From assembly GCA_020636445.1 (NCBI GenBank), contig JACJXV010000027.1, forward strand, positions 1 to 55,269: 55,269 nt of DNA, read 5' to 3'. Below the pieces are notes generated by a model. It was not told the DNA's origin. It searched no databases and was given only the letters and a program-made list of their open reading frames with translations. The stretch is from Lewinellaceae bacterium (GTDB taxonomy: Bacteria; Bacteroidota; Bacteroidia; Chitinophagales; Saprospiraceae). Both the position numbers and the translations under genes were made by a program. Below are positions 32,601-41,622 of this stretch, piece by piece; within the stretch, counting starts at the first letter, position 1, and every line of letters starts with the position of its first letter.

Positions 32601-34458
32601 AGCCAAAGTACTAGACTTTCAACGGGTGACCAACTGGGCCTTCGACGACAAGGTTATCGCGAATGGTGATCCGGCTTACAAAGGCCTTTTGTTTTCAGGT
32701 ACGGTTTCCAATGAAATTGCCAAAGGCCACCTGGTGACGAAAGCCGATGCAACCATTCGGGTGCCTGTGAATCCCGGCGAAAAAGTAGATGTAACCTATT
32801 ATTACACTGCTGACTTCTCCATCGCGGGGGGCGCAACGGTTTCAACCAATACGCAAAGTACCAGCACCCTTGAGCAGGTAAGTTATGTCTATTCCGGCGA
32901 TACCGCCAGCTATGTTACCATCCTCATTGGCGCAGGAACGGCAACCACCTACTTCACGAATATTGCCGTTGGGCAGGTGGTACCTTATACCCCAACACTG
33001 ACGGTGGGCGTAGACAAAGATTTCCAGTTGATCAACGATGCCCTGGCTGCCGTCCGCCGGATGGACCGGGGGGATCAGGATCGGGTGACCATCCTGATCG
33101 ATCCAGGAAATTACGAAGAGATGTTGGTCATTGACCGGCCTAATATTACGCTGAAAAATGCCGCTGCCAACCCGAATATCAACCTGCTAAATAAGGGCGT
33201 AGATATTGCCCCGGGAGTGGTACGGATCACCTCCTATTACGGACATGGCTACAGCTATTTCAGTATGGGGAATGATCAAAAATGGAATGCTGATATTCTG
33301 CGGGTTAATAAAGAAAATGGCTATCTCTCCTATGAAAACAAAGGTGCCGGTACAACCAATGGCTCTTATTGGAACGCAACTGTGAAGGTGGCCTCCGATG
33401 GTTTTGAGGCGAAGGACATTATTTTTGAAAACTCGTTTAACCAGTATATTTCCCGGAAAGAAGCTGCTGATGTAGTGATGATGTGGGCCGTAGGTGGCAA
33501 GGGCATTCGCCCTACCGATTATGGAAACACAGCTGTCCAGGACCGGAGTTATGTAGAGCGGGCGGCGGCTATCGCCATCCTCAACAATGTGCAGAAAGTG
33601 GTGCTGAACAAATGCCGGGTGATTGGTCGTCAGGACTCCTTCTTTGGGGGCGTTGGATCACGGGTGGTGGTCTACAAGGGTTCCGTCATGGGGGCCGTGG
33701 ATTACCTGTTCGGCGGCATGACTGCCGTGTTTTACAAAACAGACCTGGCGATGAATACCAGTGATGTCAGTTCCGATCAAGCCTATATTACGGCTGCCCA
33801 GCAAGGTGGTGGCCGGGGATATCTGATGTATGAATGCAATGTAACAACTGCCATCCCTGGAACGGAAACGGCTGCCACGTACCGGGCAAAGCCTGGCTAT
33901 TTTGGCCGCCCTTGGCAAGCCACAACCAGTGAAGTGGTTTTCTACAAAACGAATGTGGAAACATCGGATTATCCTGGTTCGGAGGGCGCATCGCTGATTG
34001 TACCCCTTGGCTGGCAAAACAGTTTAGGTGGTGAATCCTCCATGATGTATGAATATGGCACAGTGGAACAATCGGGAGCTAACAACAGCAGTAGCCGTGC
34101 CTCCTGGTCAACGTTACTTACGGAACCGACCCTGACGGATGGAACCCCGATTACCACCTTCAACTTTACCAAGGGAAACGACAATTGGGACCCTATCCCT
34201 GAGCTGATAAGCGGAGATGTTACCAGTACCCGACGTTTACTACCGGAAACTTCGGTCAACATTTATGCCTACGACAACCAGGTATACATCGATCAGGTAA
34301 AGTCCCGAACGGAAATTCAGGTTTATGGCCTCAATGGCGTATTACACCGCTCTTTCTATACCTATACCGACACGAACTTTAACCTGGAAACCGGGATGTG
34401 GATCGTTACGGTAAATGCCAACGACGGGCAAAAGTCAAAGAAATTGTTTGTTCACTAA
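29629..34458 (+). CDS. Giant multidomain secreted pectinesterase (CE8) with T9SS signal
   Basis: 1609 residues. Signal peptide ends FAQGQ. Residues about 25-790 hold four related beta-sandwich repeats (starting YDFRDGQ, YYFDLRDGS, YTYNFANGS, DVWDFGAEQ; each with an HG....G glycine patch and a V-x-F-x-Y-x-G end). A fifth, divergent copy (VLDFQRVTNWAFDD) is near 985-1120; between lie Ig- or CarboxypepD-like segments. The pectin methylesterase domain (about 1125-1520) has Q1335-D1336 in GRQDSFFGG, D1358 in GAVDYLFGG and R1427 in YFGRPWQ, matching the known catalytic residues. The last 80 residues are a T9SS sorting domain. It de-esterifies pectin at the cell surface; the repeats are probably carbohydrate-binding. 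Confidence 0.9.
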   Translation: MKNRYLLSLFALLLFWGFAQGQITNATIYDFRDGQLITAGQSSDGLLSLAGTFGHHGATYGLNMKVGGQIILKVTGSATVRFLGSKHSGLQMVGTTGEGGSLGTQNTKVVTDLSDTYDFVYSGEATTLTFTLTAGTGNDLYLPTITVIPAQAGGQATTAEKNVVYYFDLRDGSIIPTNTNGQTGITQGLMEVVVGPSNAYGYNGTQHGSILKGGNKIKLQVAGNAHIKVGGSIYSNGTISVSSATGVFDKPSQPSATATNFDNGRASVDFLYVGAAGTVTLDFTGTNYIPYVEVVPVPYEVSLTPWVQKSGTIVINTDTITVTSGADASSNATIAVSAGTVISATNEYAVVEINLDGKTLAAYSPVVAGDIDSVRISNDSMFVVFKDPASDPQGYLLLVKDNSVVVEAEAGKIYTYNFANGSELPQVSYQALRYKKYVSKDGILSIFSNTDNESGQFGYHDAAHGGVFFPGNSFNISVAGDAIVTFIVDTYGVATDAVFSFSDPNGQVVGSIAAENIGGADGFPSSFAYKGPKGVITATLKSANFPTAEVYLHGLNVENAAEVLASNGKTDVWDFGAEQLDTAAYNNQLNVETINSWYSPSITVGSTGNVLPNFNAGVLFWTGGTNDRLRSTNTNLTRYDNNIASVTGYTGRIYVNSGANTGRFLSITLSEDDEVTLITKTDAGGVINFQYVDDPSAQQDVVPITSALTELKFVAKARGTYHFFDTQGKPSYYRLYRKDATYVALTGAVDLTNAADIPTDFSLVFTNEAGKSWSTNVAGGGYQISLPQGYAYSLSLAGANGYIISQGDSLNLTEGVTTHDVALAKVSLFTASGTIIGLGNAIDQLALIYTPDPSAETIFVPEPVIDRENSMYSVLLEPGVAYTISAQGVNDYFIIAPQLTLADRDTTINIEFSAKPIYDIDISAPGLNAEQLGSLQLTFSNLQETGYSYTFNGVDSIALRDGVYQVNASGLDAFPVALGLTSNLQVAGAAAAKVLDFQRVTNWAFDDKVIANGDPAYKGLLFSGTVSNEIAKGHLVTKADATIRVPVNPGEKVDVTYYYTADFSIAGGATVSTNTQSTSTLEQVSYVYSGDTASYVTILIGAGTATTYFTNIAVGQVVPYTPTLTVGVDKDFQLINDALAAVRRMDRGDQDRVTILIDPGNYEEMLVIDRPNITLKNAAANPNINLLNKGVDIAPGVVRITSYYGHGYSYFSMGNDQKWNADILRVNKENGYLSYENKGAGTTNGSYWNATVKVASDGFEAKDIIFENSFNQYISRKEAADVVMMWAVGGKGIRPTDYGNTAVQDRSYVERAAAIAILNNVQKVVLNKCRVIGRQDSFFGGVGSRVVVYKGSVMGAVDYLFGGMTAVFYKTDLAMNTSDVSSDQAYITAAQQGGGRGYLMYECNVTTAIPGTETAATYRAKPGYFGRPWQATTSEVVFYKTNVETSDYPGSEGASLIVPLGWQNSLGGESSMMYEYGTVEQSGANNSSSRASWSTLLTEPTLTDGTPITTFNFTKGNDNWDPIPELISGDVTSTRRLLPETSVNIYAYDNQVYIDQVKSRTEIQVYGLNGVLHRSFYTYTDTNFNLETGMWIVTVNANDGQKSKKLFVH

Positions 34459-34481
34459 TTGACGGTAATTTGGTTACCTGC

Positions 34482-34515
34482 GAGGATACTCCTTTAAGGG
34501 GTGTCCTCTTTTTTT
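34482..34515 (+). terminator. Intrinsic terminator of the pectinesterase gene
   Basis: GAGGATACTCC (34482-34492), loop TTTAA, GGGGTGTCCTC (34498-34508), then seven T. The 11-base-pair stem includes two G-T pairs. It starts 23 bases after the stop at 34458 and overlaps the end of the convergent DUF1572 gene. Confidence 0.85.
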
Positions 34516-35072
34516 GGGGCTAAAAACTCATCCGTAAAATGCCCGCGTTGCTTGGGTTGTGTGAACTTCTGGGTGTTAAATGCGTCGGACTGTCCTCGGG
34601 GTATACTTAAACTTTGCCACTGGGAACCGGCAATCATGCGGGCGAGAAAAACAATTTGCCCAACGTGGTAGGCATAATGCGCTACTTGTCGGTTAATGGC
34701 TTCCATTACCGTATGGCCCTGATTACGGATGTAGATGATTTGTTCCAGGTCGGCTTCTGTTAATGCATTAAGTGCCGTAAAAAGCGCTTGCCACCCTTCT
34801 TCCCATTTCTGCCACAGGTCATCAGCAGAGGCCAGGTCATTGTCAAACTCGGCTTCGCGGTCACGCCAGCTTTTTTCGCCATCGGCGGTCAGGAAATCAG
34901 TCCAGCGGGAAACCATATTCCCCCAGAGGTGCTTGACAATGATCGCAATGCTATTGCTCTCCGGATTATACATCCAGAATAATTGTTCAGGCGTAACCTG
35001 CTTCATCGCCTTGTCGCCCAGCATTTGGTAGTAGGCGAACTGCTTGGTCATGCTTTCCAGGTAATTGGACAT
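34494..35072 (-). CDS. DinB-superfamily protein (DUF1572 type)
   Basis: 192 residues from the ATG at 35072, which gives the family's usual start (MSNYLESMTKQFAYYQMLGD); the frame is open to 35135. The four-helix DinB fold is shown by the metal-site histidines in AIIVKHLWGNM, and in AHYAYHVGQIVFLARM. Family members are cytoplasmic, often metal-dependent thiol-transferase relatives; the substrate here is unknown. The 3' end is inside the terminator of the convergent pectinesterase gene. Confidence 0.8.
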   Translation of the reverse strand: MSNYLESMTKQFAYYQMLGDKAMKQVTPEQLFWMYNPESNSIAIIVKHLWGNMVSRWTDFLTADGEKSWRDREAEFDNDLASADDLWQKWEEGWQALFTALNALTEADLEQIIYIRNQGHTVMEAINRQVAHYAYHVGQIVFLARMIAGSQWQSLSIPRGQSDAFNTQKFTQPKQRGHFTDEFLAPKKEDTP

Positions 35073-35265
35073 ACTTCCCTTTTTCGATGGAAAAAAAGCT
35101 GGTGACAGGGGGCTGTCGAAATCATCCCCTGCCACCAGATTTATTAAAGACTAATTTTCCATGAAAAAAGAACACAAGTCAAGATGCTAGTGTGAATTTG
35201 GGTCACTTTATCATTATTGGAAGCCATTTGGGTTTGATTACGGCCGAGTTTTCACTCTTACCTGC

Positions 35266-38200
35266 TCACAAGCGTACTTCTTTGGAGAAAGGGATCGGAT
35301 TGAGTCGCAACAGGTCAACCGTAAAGACAAAGCGTTCCCAGAAATTCAGTCCCTGATCTGCCCATGTGGCCCGGATATTGGCAGCGTTCAGGAGCGGTAA
35401 GGCGATTTCCAGACGGCGGTCAAAAAAATTAAGGCTTAGCCCCATCGTCCAGAGCAAAGGGTCGTCGAGGTTACTCCCCGGCAGATTGGGGGTGCCCCCG
35501 GTGTATCCCACATCGGCGTAGAGTTGAAATGGAAACTTGGTAATTGCCTTCGGTAATATGGGCAGATCAAGGCTGGTATTCAGGGCGAGAATAAAAGAAT
35601 TGGAGCGCCCCAGGCGATACGGAGCGGCAAAAGCCAGGTGCATGCCTCCTTCGCGGCGGTAAATTTGGCGACTATAAATCCCCTGGGTTTCATTACGGCC
35701 CCAGTAGAGTTCGCGGTGCTGATAATCATTAAATCCCTGGGCGGCTAAATTCCAGGCATTAGGCAATAAGTTAAGCGCGTCCGATGACTTCCCCAGAAAG
35801 GTTCCCCCGAACAACCGCCAGCGGAAATGCCTGCCGGGGGCATAGGTGAATGCCTGGCGCCATTCCAGTGATATTTTAAGAAACGACTCCTGACGGTTGA
35901 ATACGGGTAACGTGTTTTGCTCCAACTGCAACGCACCGCCAAGCGGGTGGAGTACCCGGGTGTTTTCCCAGGCATAGCGCAACACCTGGAACGTTGCATG
36001 CTGGGTGTCGATTCCTGCCAGGGTGCCGTCGTTGCCAAACCGGGGTTGCTGGCTATTCAGAAAAATACTTTCTGCCGTCAGGGTATGGCGGAATGTTCCC
36101 TGGGGTGCTGCCGCCAGGTCGAACTGGAGGAAAGGCCTTAGCTGAGTGTAGCGCAAACGATAGTGCAAATTTTCATTCACCTGTTCGTGAAAGCGTCGTC
36201 CAGCGATCCCAAGGGTGACTCCCCGCACCCAGCCGCGATCCTGGTACCGGCTAAACCGTACTTCTCCGGTGCCTACGAGCCGACGGTTGCGGGAACTCCA
36301 AAGGGGCATTAGCTCAAATTCGATCGGACGAACAGGGATGCTGGTGTTACTCAAAATTACGCCGGGCATCCAGCGATCATAGACATTCCAACCCAACGCC
36401 GGGGTGATGAACAACTGCGGGTGTTCATCATCAACCACCCGGGGCAGGATACTTACCGACCACGACTCCAGTCGGGGAAACAGCCTATGGAAATGCCAAT
36501 TGTTGTTATGGCGATACAGTTCCGGGGTTACCCGGTCATCATCAATGACTAGTGTCGTGTATGGACCATGGGGAATGCGGACGACGGTATCTCCCACAAA
36601 GCCTGGGACCCAGGTGGTAAAAATGACTTTCTCTTTTTGCAGCCCCTGGAGGAGCAGGGGTGCCGCCAGGGTGCCCCCGTTTCGAAGGCTGACTTCCAGT
36701 ACTTCCGACGCTAGTTGCCGAACCTTCCGCAGCTGATAATCCTGCTTGCGAGTGCTGGCCAGGAGTCCATCAAACAACCAGGGCAGCGACTCGCCGGAAC
36801 TTTGCTCCAGGGACTCCCGGAGGTCCTGCGGGTAGGGGTGTTTGAACGACCATTCCCGATAGTAGGCTTGCATCGCCAGGTCAAAGCGGGGAGTGCCCCA
36901 GTAGCTTTCCAGTAGGCGCAGGGCCTGAGCTGGTTTTTCGTAAGCCGTCAGGAGGTAATTCATTTCCGACAAACTATCCGAAGTCGTTTCGGGCGACTGG
37001 TCGCGGTGCAAACGGGCTTGATAGAGATAACCTAGTTGGCCTACATCCATCCGGGAGCGACCCTGCACAATTTGCGGAAGCTTGTTCCACGCATTAGCTT
37101 GGTAGTGAATGCGGCTATAGGCATGGTCATAAAAACTATTGAGTCCTTCGTCCAGCCAGGGGTGATCCCGTTCATTGGAGGCCAGGATGCCATAAAACCA
37201 GTTGTGCCCCAACTCGTGGGTGATCACCTCGTCAAGGGCTTGTCCTGAATTTGCTAATCCGATAACGGTAATCATCGGATATTCCATGCCGGCGCCGGCA
37301 CTGAGTGCGCTTTGTACAGCGGTCGCTTGTGGGTAAGGGTATTCGCCCACCCGCAGGGAATAGTATTGCAGAGCCCGATCGATGTAGTCGGTGGCATGTG
37401 CCCACAGATCAGCTTGCAGCGCAGTGAAAAAAGCCCAGGTAGTCACCTTGCGTCCGGAGGGGAGGGTAGTGGTGTCGCAGCTTACGTGAAAGCGTTTATC
37501 GGCAAACCAGGCAAAGTCATGGACCTGCCGGGCCGTATAGCGAATGGTCTTGAAGCTTCGGCTGGAAGCAGGAAAAGGTGCAGTGGCCGCATCGGATAAA
37601 ACCTCCGTGAATGCCTGATTCGCGATGTTGGCCAGCCATTGTTGCTCCGTGGGGTTTTGCAGTGTACCAGTTGCAGCAACCCGATAGTTTTCAGGCAGCG
37701 TAATATCCACAACGAAGGAGCCAAATTCGCTGTAATACTCCCCCTGGTCGAGGTAGGGCATGTGATGCCAGCCCTGGCGGTCGTAGACTGCTGGTTTAGG
37801 ATACCATTGGGTGAGTTGATAAGATTGCCCTACATGCCCCAGCCGGGAAAATGACGCGGGGATTTTTACCCGAAAAGGAGTTTCAATCCGCACGGAATCA
37901 CTGGGTGCCAGCGGTGTCGGTAGCCAAATCCGGGCTATGTCCCGGTGTTGAAGGGTGTATTCCCATTCTATTGGTAAGGAATTTACCCGAAAATCGAGAC
38001 TGTCGATCCTGCCGCGTTCGTTTTCCGGAGCAAAGTAAAACTGGTCATTTCCCTGGCGAAGGAGTTGCTCCGAAAAGGCACTGGTCCGCTCGTTAAAGGC
38101 ATTCGGCCAGAGGTGGATATATAGTGTCGACAAGGTATCCGGCGAGTGGTTGATGTAGGCAAAGGAGGTCTGCCCGTGCAATACGTGAAGAGAGTCATCC

Positions 38201-38304
38201 AGGGTAACCTGGATATGGTAATGCACCTCCTGTTGAAAATACGGAGCTTGGCCGTTAAGTTGTCCGGCCGCGAAAAACATTAACAAGAGAAAAAAACGAG
38301 GCAT
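35266..38304 (-). CDS. M1 metallopeptidase fused to a probable outer-membrane barrel
   Basis: 1012 residues. Signal peptide ends AAGQLNGQA. The M1 part spans about 25-600 with H363-E-L-G-H367 and E386 in PWLDEGLNSF, and GAGMEYPMI as the exopeptidase motif. From about 625 to 1012 the sequence changes to alternating strands with aromatic ends (RRLVGTGEVRFSRYQDRG, RLRYTQLRPFLQFDLA, FPFQLYADVGYTGG, LWTMGLSLNFFDRRLEIALP), fitting a barrel of perhaps 12-16 strands. Inference: the peptidase is tethered to the outer membrane by its own barrel. It is a single gene, divergent from the small secreted protein at 38369. Confidence 0.8.
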   Translation of the reverse strand: MPRFFLLLMFFAAGQLNGQAPYFQQEVHYHIQVTLDDSLHVLHGQTSFAYINHSPDTLSTLYIHLWPNAFNERTSAFSEQLLRQGNDQFYFAPENERGRIDSLDFRVNSLPIEWEYTLQHRDIARIWLPTPLAPSDSVRIETPFRVKIPASFSRLGHVGQSYQLTQWYPKPAVYDRQGWHHMPYLDQGEYYSEFGSFVVDITLPENYRVAATGTLQNPTEQQWLANIANQAFTEVLSDAATAPFPASSRSFKTIRYTARQVHDFAWFADKRFHVSCDTTTLPSGRKVTTWAFFTALQADLWAHATDYIDRALQYYSLRVGEYPYPQATAVQSALSAGAGMEYPMITVIGLANSGQALDEVITHELGHNWFYGILASNERDHPWLDEGLNSFYDHAYSRIHYQANAWNKLPQIVQGRSRMDVGQLGYLYQARLHRDQSPETTSDSLSEMNYLLTAYEKPAQALRLLESYWGTPRFDLAMQAYYREWSFKHPYPQDLRESLEQSSGESLPWLFDGLLASTRKQDYQLRKVRQLASEVLEVSLRNGGTLAAPLLLQGLQKEKVIFTTWVPGFVGDTVVRIPHGPYTTLVIDDDRVTPELYRHNNNWHFHRLFPRLESWSVSILPRVVDDEHPQLFITPALGWNVYDRWMPGVILSNTSIPVRPIEFELMPLWSSRNRRLVGTGEVRFSRYQDRGWVRGVTLGIAGRRFHEQVNENLHYRLRYTQLRPFLQFDLAAAPQGTFRHTLTAESIFLNSQQPRFGNDGTLAGIDTQHATFQVLRYAWENTRVLHPLGGALQLEQNTLPVFNRQESFLKISLEWRQAFTYAPGRHFRWRLFGGTFLGKSSDALNLLPNAWNLAAQGFNDYQHRELYWGRNETQGIYSRQIYRREGGMHLAFAAPYRLGRSNSFILALNTSLDLPILPKAITKFPFQLYADVGYTGGTPNLPGSNLDDPLLWTMGLSLNFFDRRLEIALPLLNAANIRATWADQGLNFWERFVFTVDLLRLNPIPFSKEVRL

Positions 38305-38318
38305 GGGGCATTTTTTTC

Positions 38319-38326
38319 CAAAACTA
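38319..38326 (-). promoter_or_regulatory. Putative -7 element of the M1-barrel gene
   Basis: On the minus strand TAGTTTTG (plus 38326-38319) matches TAnnTTTG, 15 bases upstream of the start codon at 38304. A plus-strand TATTTTG at about 38330-38336 could serve the divergent gene. No good -33 element for either. Confidence 0.35.
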
Positions 38327-38368
38327 CGGTATTTTGAACAGGCAATGATCCATAAAAATAGAGTACGG

Positions 38369-38908
38369 ATGAGACCATTTAAGCTGATTTTCTTTCTATT
38401 TACTTCTTTGGCCTTGTCGGCCCAGACTAGTTTTCCTGCCGACTGGGCTGGGGTGTGGGTAGGCGATTTACAAATTTACAACTACCGGGGGCTGACTCAA
38501 ACCGTACCCATGGAACTGCGGATTCTACCCCATGATACCACTATCAATACCTACACCTGGACAATGGTGTATGGGCAGGATACGGTTGCTGGTTTACGGC
38601 CTTATCTGTTGCGTCCGGAACATGAACCTACAGGTCATTATGTCATTGACGAAGGGGATGGCATCTTGCTGGATTGTTACCGGCTGGGCAATACGCTCTA
38701 TGATGTTTTTTCCGTTCAGGGCACCTTGCTGAACAGTCGTACGGAACTGCGGGGCGATGAACTTCATTATGAAATTATTTCAGGGCCCCAGAAACCCGCC
38801 AGGGTAAGTGGGGGCACCGGCGAAGGTGAAGAGGCTGTTCCTGCGGTAGAATCCATGGCTATTCACGTCCTGCAGCGTGCAGTGCTGAAGCGAAAGCAGC
38901 CCCGGTAG
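38369..38908 (+). CDS. Small secreted protein, function unknown
   Basis: 179 residues from the ATG at 38369, which starts a clean signal peptide (MRPFKLIFFLFTSLALSAQ); the frame stays open back to 38303 and would then overlap the divergent gene's start. The mature part has the look of a small beta-barrel of lipocalin or DUF-type (WAGVWVGDLQIYN, MELRILPHDTTINTYTWTMV, GHYVIDEGDGILLDCYRLGN). The tail is basic (RAVLKRKQPR). No known family was recognised. It precedes the esterase gene by 50 bases on the same strand. Confidence 0.65.
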   Translation: MRPFKLIFFLFTSLALSAQTSFPADWAGVWVGDLQIYNYRGLTQTVPMELRILPHDTTINTYTWTMVYGQDTVAGLRPYLLRPEHEPTGHYVIDEGDGILLDCYRLGNTLYDVFSVQGTLLNSRTELRGDELHYEIISGPQKPARVSGGTGEGEEAVPAVESMAIHVLQRAVLKRKQPR

Positions 38909-38958
38909 GATAGGATGCTGTGTTGAATTGCATTTTTTAAAAAACCATTCACAAGCTT

Positions 38959-40881
38959 ATGTGGAAATATATGCTGGTTGGTATTTGCCTGTTGGCCCAT
39001 ACCGCTTTATTCGCCCAACTCCGCCTGCCTCGCTTACTTACCGATCACGTAGTACTACAACGAGACCAGCCTATTCCCATTCCGGGACAAGCGGGCCCCC
39101 GCGAACGGATTACCCTGGAATGGCAGGGAGTTACCTACCAGACCCGGGCAGGGAAAGATGGCCGCTGGCAAATCACCCTGCCGTCGGCTAAGGCTGGCGG
39201 TCCCTATACACTTAAGGTAAGTACACGTCGTCAATCCTTGATCATCCAGGATATCCTGGTAGGGGATGTCTGGATCTGCTCGGGGCAGTCGAACATGGAA
39301 TGGGTGCTGGCGGATACCGAAGGGTCGGATACCGTGATGGCCAGAGTCCAGGATAGCGGCATTCGGCACTTCAAAGTGCCTAGATCTTCTTCGAATACAC
39401 CCCAGGATACTCTGGCTGGTGGAGAATGGGTGGTGGCTACCTCGCAAACGGTAGCCAATTTTACTGCGGTTGGATATTATTTTGCCCGCCAGCTGCGCCA
39501 GCATGTCGGCGTGCCCATTGGGCTCATTAACACCTCCTGGGGAGGCAGTCGGATTGAGCCCTGGATGGATGCAAAAACACTGGCCCTGGGTGATGACATC
39601 AGCAAGGTGTTGCAACAACAGGATGTGGCGCGGCGCGCTGAGCAGGAGCAGTGGCTTATCCGGAAATTTGGGGCCGTACCCACCGAAGACGAAGGTCTTT
39701 TGCAAAACTGGCAGTCTTCCACGGCAGATGCTGCGTCGTGGCCCACAATGGACCTGCCTAATTTATGGGAATCCCAGGGGCTGGATCGCGTGGATGGAGT
39801 GGTATGGTTCCGCCGCACGGTTCAGCTCTCTCCACAACAGGCCGGGCAAGCCGCCTATCTGGGGTTAGGTATGGTTGATGACAGTGACCAGACCTGGGTG
39901 AATGGCGAATTCGTTGGGGAGACGACGATGCGCTATAATGCCATACGACGGTACGCCATCCCTGCCGGGGTGCTGAAACCTGGGCTGAATACCATCGCCG
40001 TTCGCGTGGACGATACCGGGGGCGGCGGTGGCATATATGGGAATGCCGATTCCCTTTACCTCCAGGTGGGTGGGGAACGTATTTCCTTACAAGGCTCCTG
40101 GCGGTATCGCCTCGGCAAGGCTTATTTGAATACAGCCCAACAAGCGGCCAACCAGCAACCAACCAAGTTGTATAATTTTATGATTCACCCGCTGGAGTGG
40201 TTTCCCGTTAAAGGGATAATCTGGTACCAGGGTGAGAGCAATGCCAACACCGAAACGGATGCGAGTGCTTATGCCGATTTATTTGGACAACTCATAACCA
40301 GTTGGCGGCAGCACCGCGGGCAGCCGGAACTCCCTTTTCTCTGGGTGCAGCTGGCTAACTTTCGCGCGGCCAGGGATCAGCCGGAGGCAAGTTTATGGGC
40401 TGCCCTGCGCGAGTCGCAAGGTAAAGCCCTGGTGCTACCCCAAACCGGCCAGGCAGTAATCATTGATATCGGCAATGCAGATGATATTCATCCGCGGAAC
40501 AAACGCGATGTGGGCTACCGCCTTGCCCTTCCTGCCCGCCGCCTGGTTTACGGGGAAACAAACCTGGTAACCAGCGGCCCGGTGCTGAAAGAGCAGCGTC
40601 GGGAAGGTAATCGCATCCGATTGCGGTTTGCCTCCGTGGGGTCGGGCCTCGAAGCTCGCCGCGATCGGTACGGATACCTGCGGGGATTTACGATCGCCGG
40701 GGCTGATCAGCAATTCCACTGGGCACAGGCTTATATCGAAGGCGATGAGATCGTCGTATGGAGTGCCTCTGTTCCAGAACCGGTGGCCGTTCGCTATGCC
40801 TGGGCGGATAACCCGGCCGATGCTAACCTTTATAACCGCGAGGGGCTGCCGGCCAGCCCGTTCCGCACCGATACCTGGTAG
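38959..40881 (+). CDS. Secreted sialate O-acetylesterase-like enzyme
   Basis: 640 residues with a signal peptide ending ALFAQ. The SGNH-type catalytic parts are S111 in CSGQSNMEW and the D508-x-x-H511 pair in DDIHPRNKRDVG, with the Gly/Asn blocks NTSWGGSRIEPWM and WYQGESNA between. A jelly-roll insertion near residues 250-360 (VWFRRTVQL ... GLNTIAVRVDDTGGG) is typical of the family. Relatives remove acetyl groups from sialic acid or plant-type polysaccharides. With the nearby pectinesterase, action on acetylated pectin or hemicellulose is more likely than on sialic acid, but this is inference. Confidence 0.88.
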   Translation: MWKYMLVGICLLAHTALFAQLRLPRLLTDHVVLQRDQPIPIPGQAGPRERITLEWQGVTYQTRAGKDGRWQITLPSAKAGGPYTLKVSTRRQSLIIQDILVGDVWICSGQSNMEWVLADTEGSDTVMARVQDSGIRHFKVPRSSSNTPQDTLAGGEWVVATSQTVANFTAVGYYFARQLRQHVGVPIGLINTSWGGSRIEPWMDAKTLALGDDISKVLQQQDVARRAEQEQWLIRKFGAVPTEDEGLLQNWQSSTADAASWPTMDLPNLWESQGLDRVDGVVWFRRTVQLSPQQAGQAAYLGLGMVDDSDQTWVNGEFVGETTMRYNAIRRYAIPAGVLKPGLNTIAVRVDDTGGGGGIYGNADSLYLQVGGERISLQGSWRYRLGKAYLNTAQQAANQQPTKLYNFMIHPLEWFPVKGIIWYQGESNANTETDASAYADLFGQLITSWRQHRGQPELPFLWVQLANFRAARDQPEASLWAALRESQGKALVLPQTGQAVIIDIGNADDIHPRNKRDVGYRLALPARRLVYGETNLVTSGPVLKEQRREGNRIRLRFASVGSGLEARRDRYGYLRGFTIAGADQQFHWAQAYIEGDEIVVWSASVPEPVAVRYAWADNPADANLYNREGLPASPFRTDTW

Positions 40882-40890
40882 TGCTGTCGA

Positions 40891-41619
40891 TCAGAGTTTT
40901 TTGAGCAAATCCTGGGCGGCCTGGTAGCGGTCACTATCCGCAGGAATTGTTTGCAACCACTTCCGGCACTGCGCAGGCTTTTCCTCCTTCAACGCGGTTA
41001 AGGCCAGGTACCAGGTTGCTTCGGCCTGGAGAGCACTTTGGCCTTGCTGGATGGCACTGAAAATGGAAGTTGCTGCCGTCAGTTGGTTCGTTTCCATAAG
41101 ACAGATTCCCTGGTACAAGAGTGCCAGCGTGTCCGTCGGGTTCGACTGGGTATAGGCTTGCAACAACGGCAGCGCCTCAGCATATTGCCCATTGTTAAAA
41201 GCAGTCTCAAGGGGTGCCGTATTGGGGGCATCGGTACTCTTTTCCGTCAGAAAAAGCGGCTGGTGTTGACCAAACTGGTCGTACAAAGAGGGCTGCGGTA
41301 ACAAAAAGTTGATCGTCAGAATCAGGGCTACGGTGGCAGCGATGGCCAATACCGGCCATAAGCGCCGAAGTTGGCCTTTGGCCTGTGGTGGCTGGCTACC
41401 TTGGCCTTGAAAATGCTGGTCCCCCAGGCGTTTTAGCTGGCTTTTTAATGCATCGCGTTCCACTTGCCGGCCGAGAAAGGCCTGGGCATGGCGGGCGAAT
41501 TCGAGCGCCTCCGCCAACTCCGGTTCACGATCAAGGCGAGCTTCAAAAGCTTGCCGGGCTTCCCCCGCCAGTTGGTTGCGCAAGTATTGGTCGATAAGGG
41601 TATAGTCCTCAGGTTGCAT
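40891..41619 (-). CDS. Membrane TPR protein, probable anti-sigma partner
   Basis: 242 residues. The N-terminus (1-70) resembles anti-sigma N-termini without zinc ligands (YTLIDQYLRNQLAGEARQAF, EARLDREPELAEALEFARHA). One TM helix lies at 88-107 (LWPVLAIAATVALILTINFL), after RR, so the N-terminus is inside. The periplasmic part (about 130-240) holds two to three TPR-like units (EALPLLQAYTQSNPTDTLAL, QAEATWYLALTALKEEKPAQ). It starts 3 bases after the ECF sigma gene, so coupling is near certain. Inference: it holds the sigma factor at the membrane, and the TPR half receives the signal. Confidence 0.75.
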   Translation of the reverse strand: MQPEDYTLIDQYLRNQLAGEARQAFEARLDREPELAEALEFARHAQAFLGRQVERDALKSQLKRLGDQHFQGQGSQPPQAKGQLRRLWPVLAIAATVALILTINFLLPQPSLYDQFGQHQPLFLTEKSTDAPNTAPLETAFNNGQYAEALPLLQAYTQSNPTDTLALLYQGICLMETNQLTAATSIFSAIQQGQSALQAEATWYLALTALKEEKPAQCRKWLQTIPADSDRYQAAQDLLKKL

Positions 41620-41622
41620 GTC

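Noticed and set aside
38303..38368. Upstream start for the small secreted protein
   Set aside because: Starting at 38303 would bury the signal peptide 22 residues in and overlap the divergent gene's start codon.
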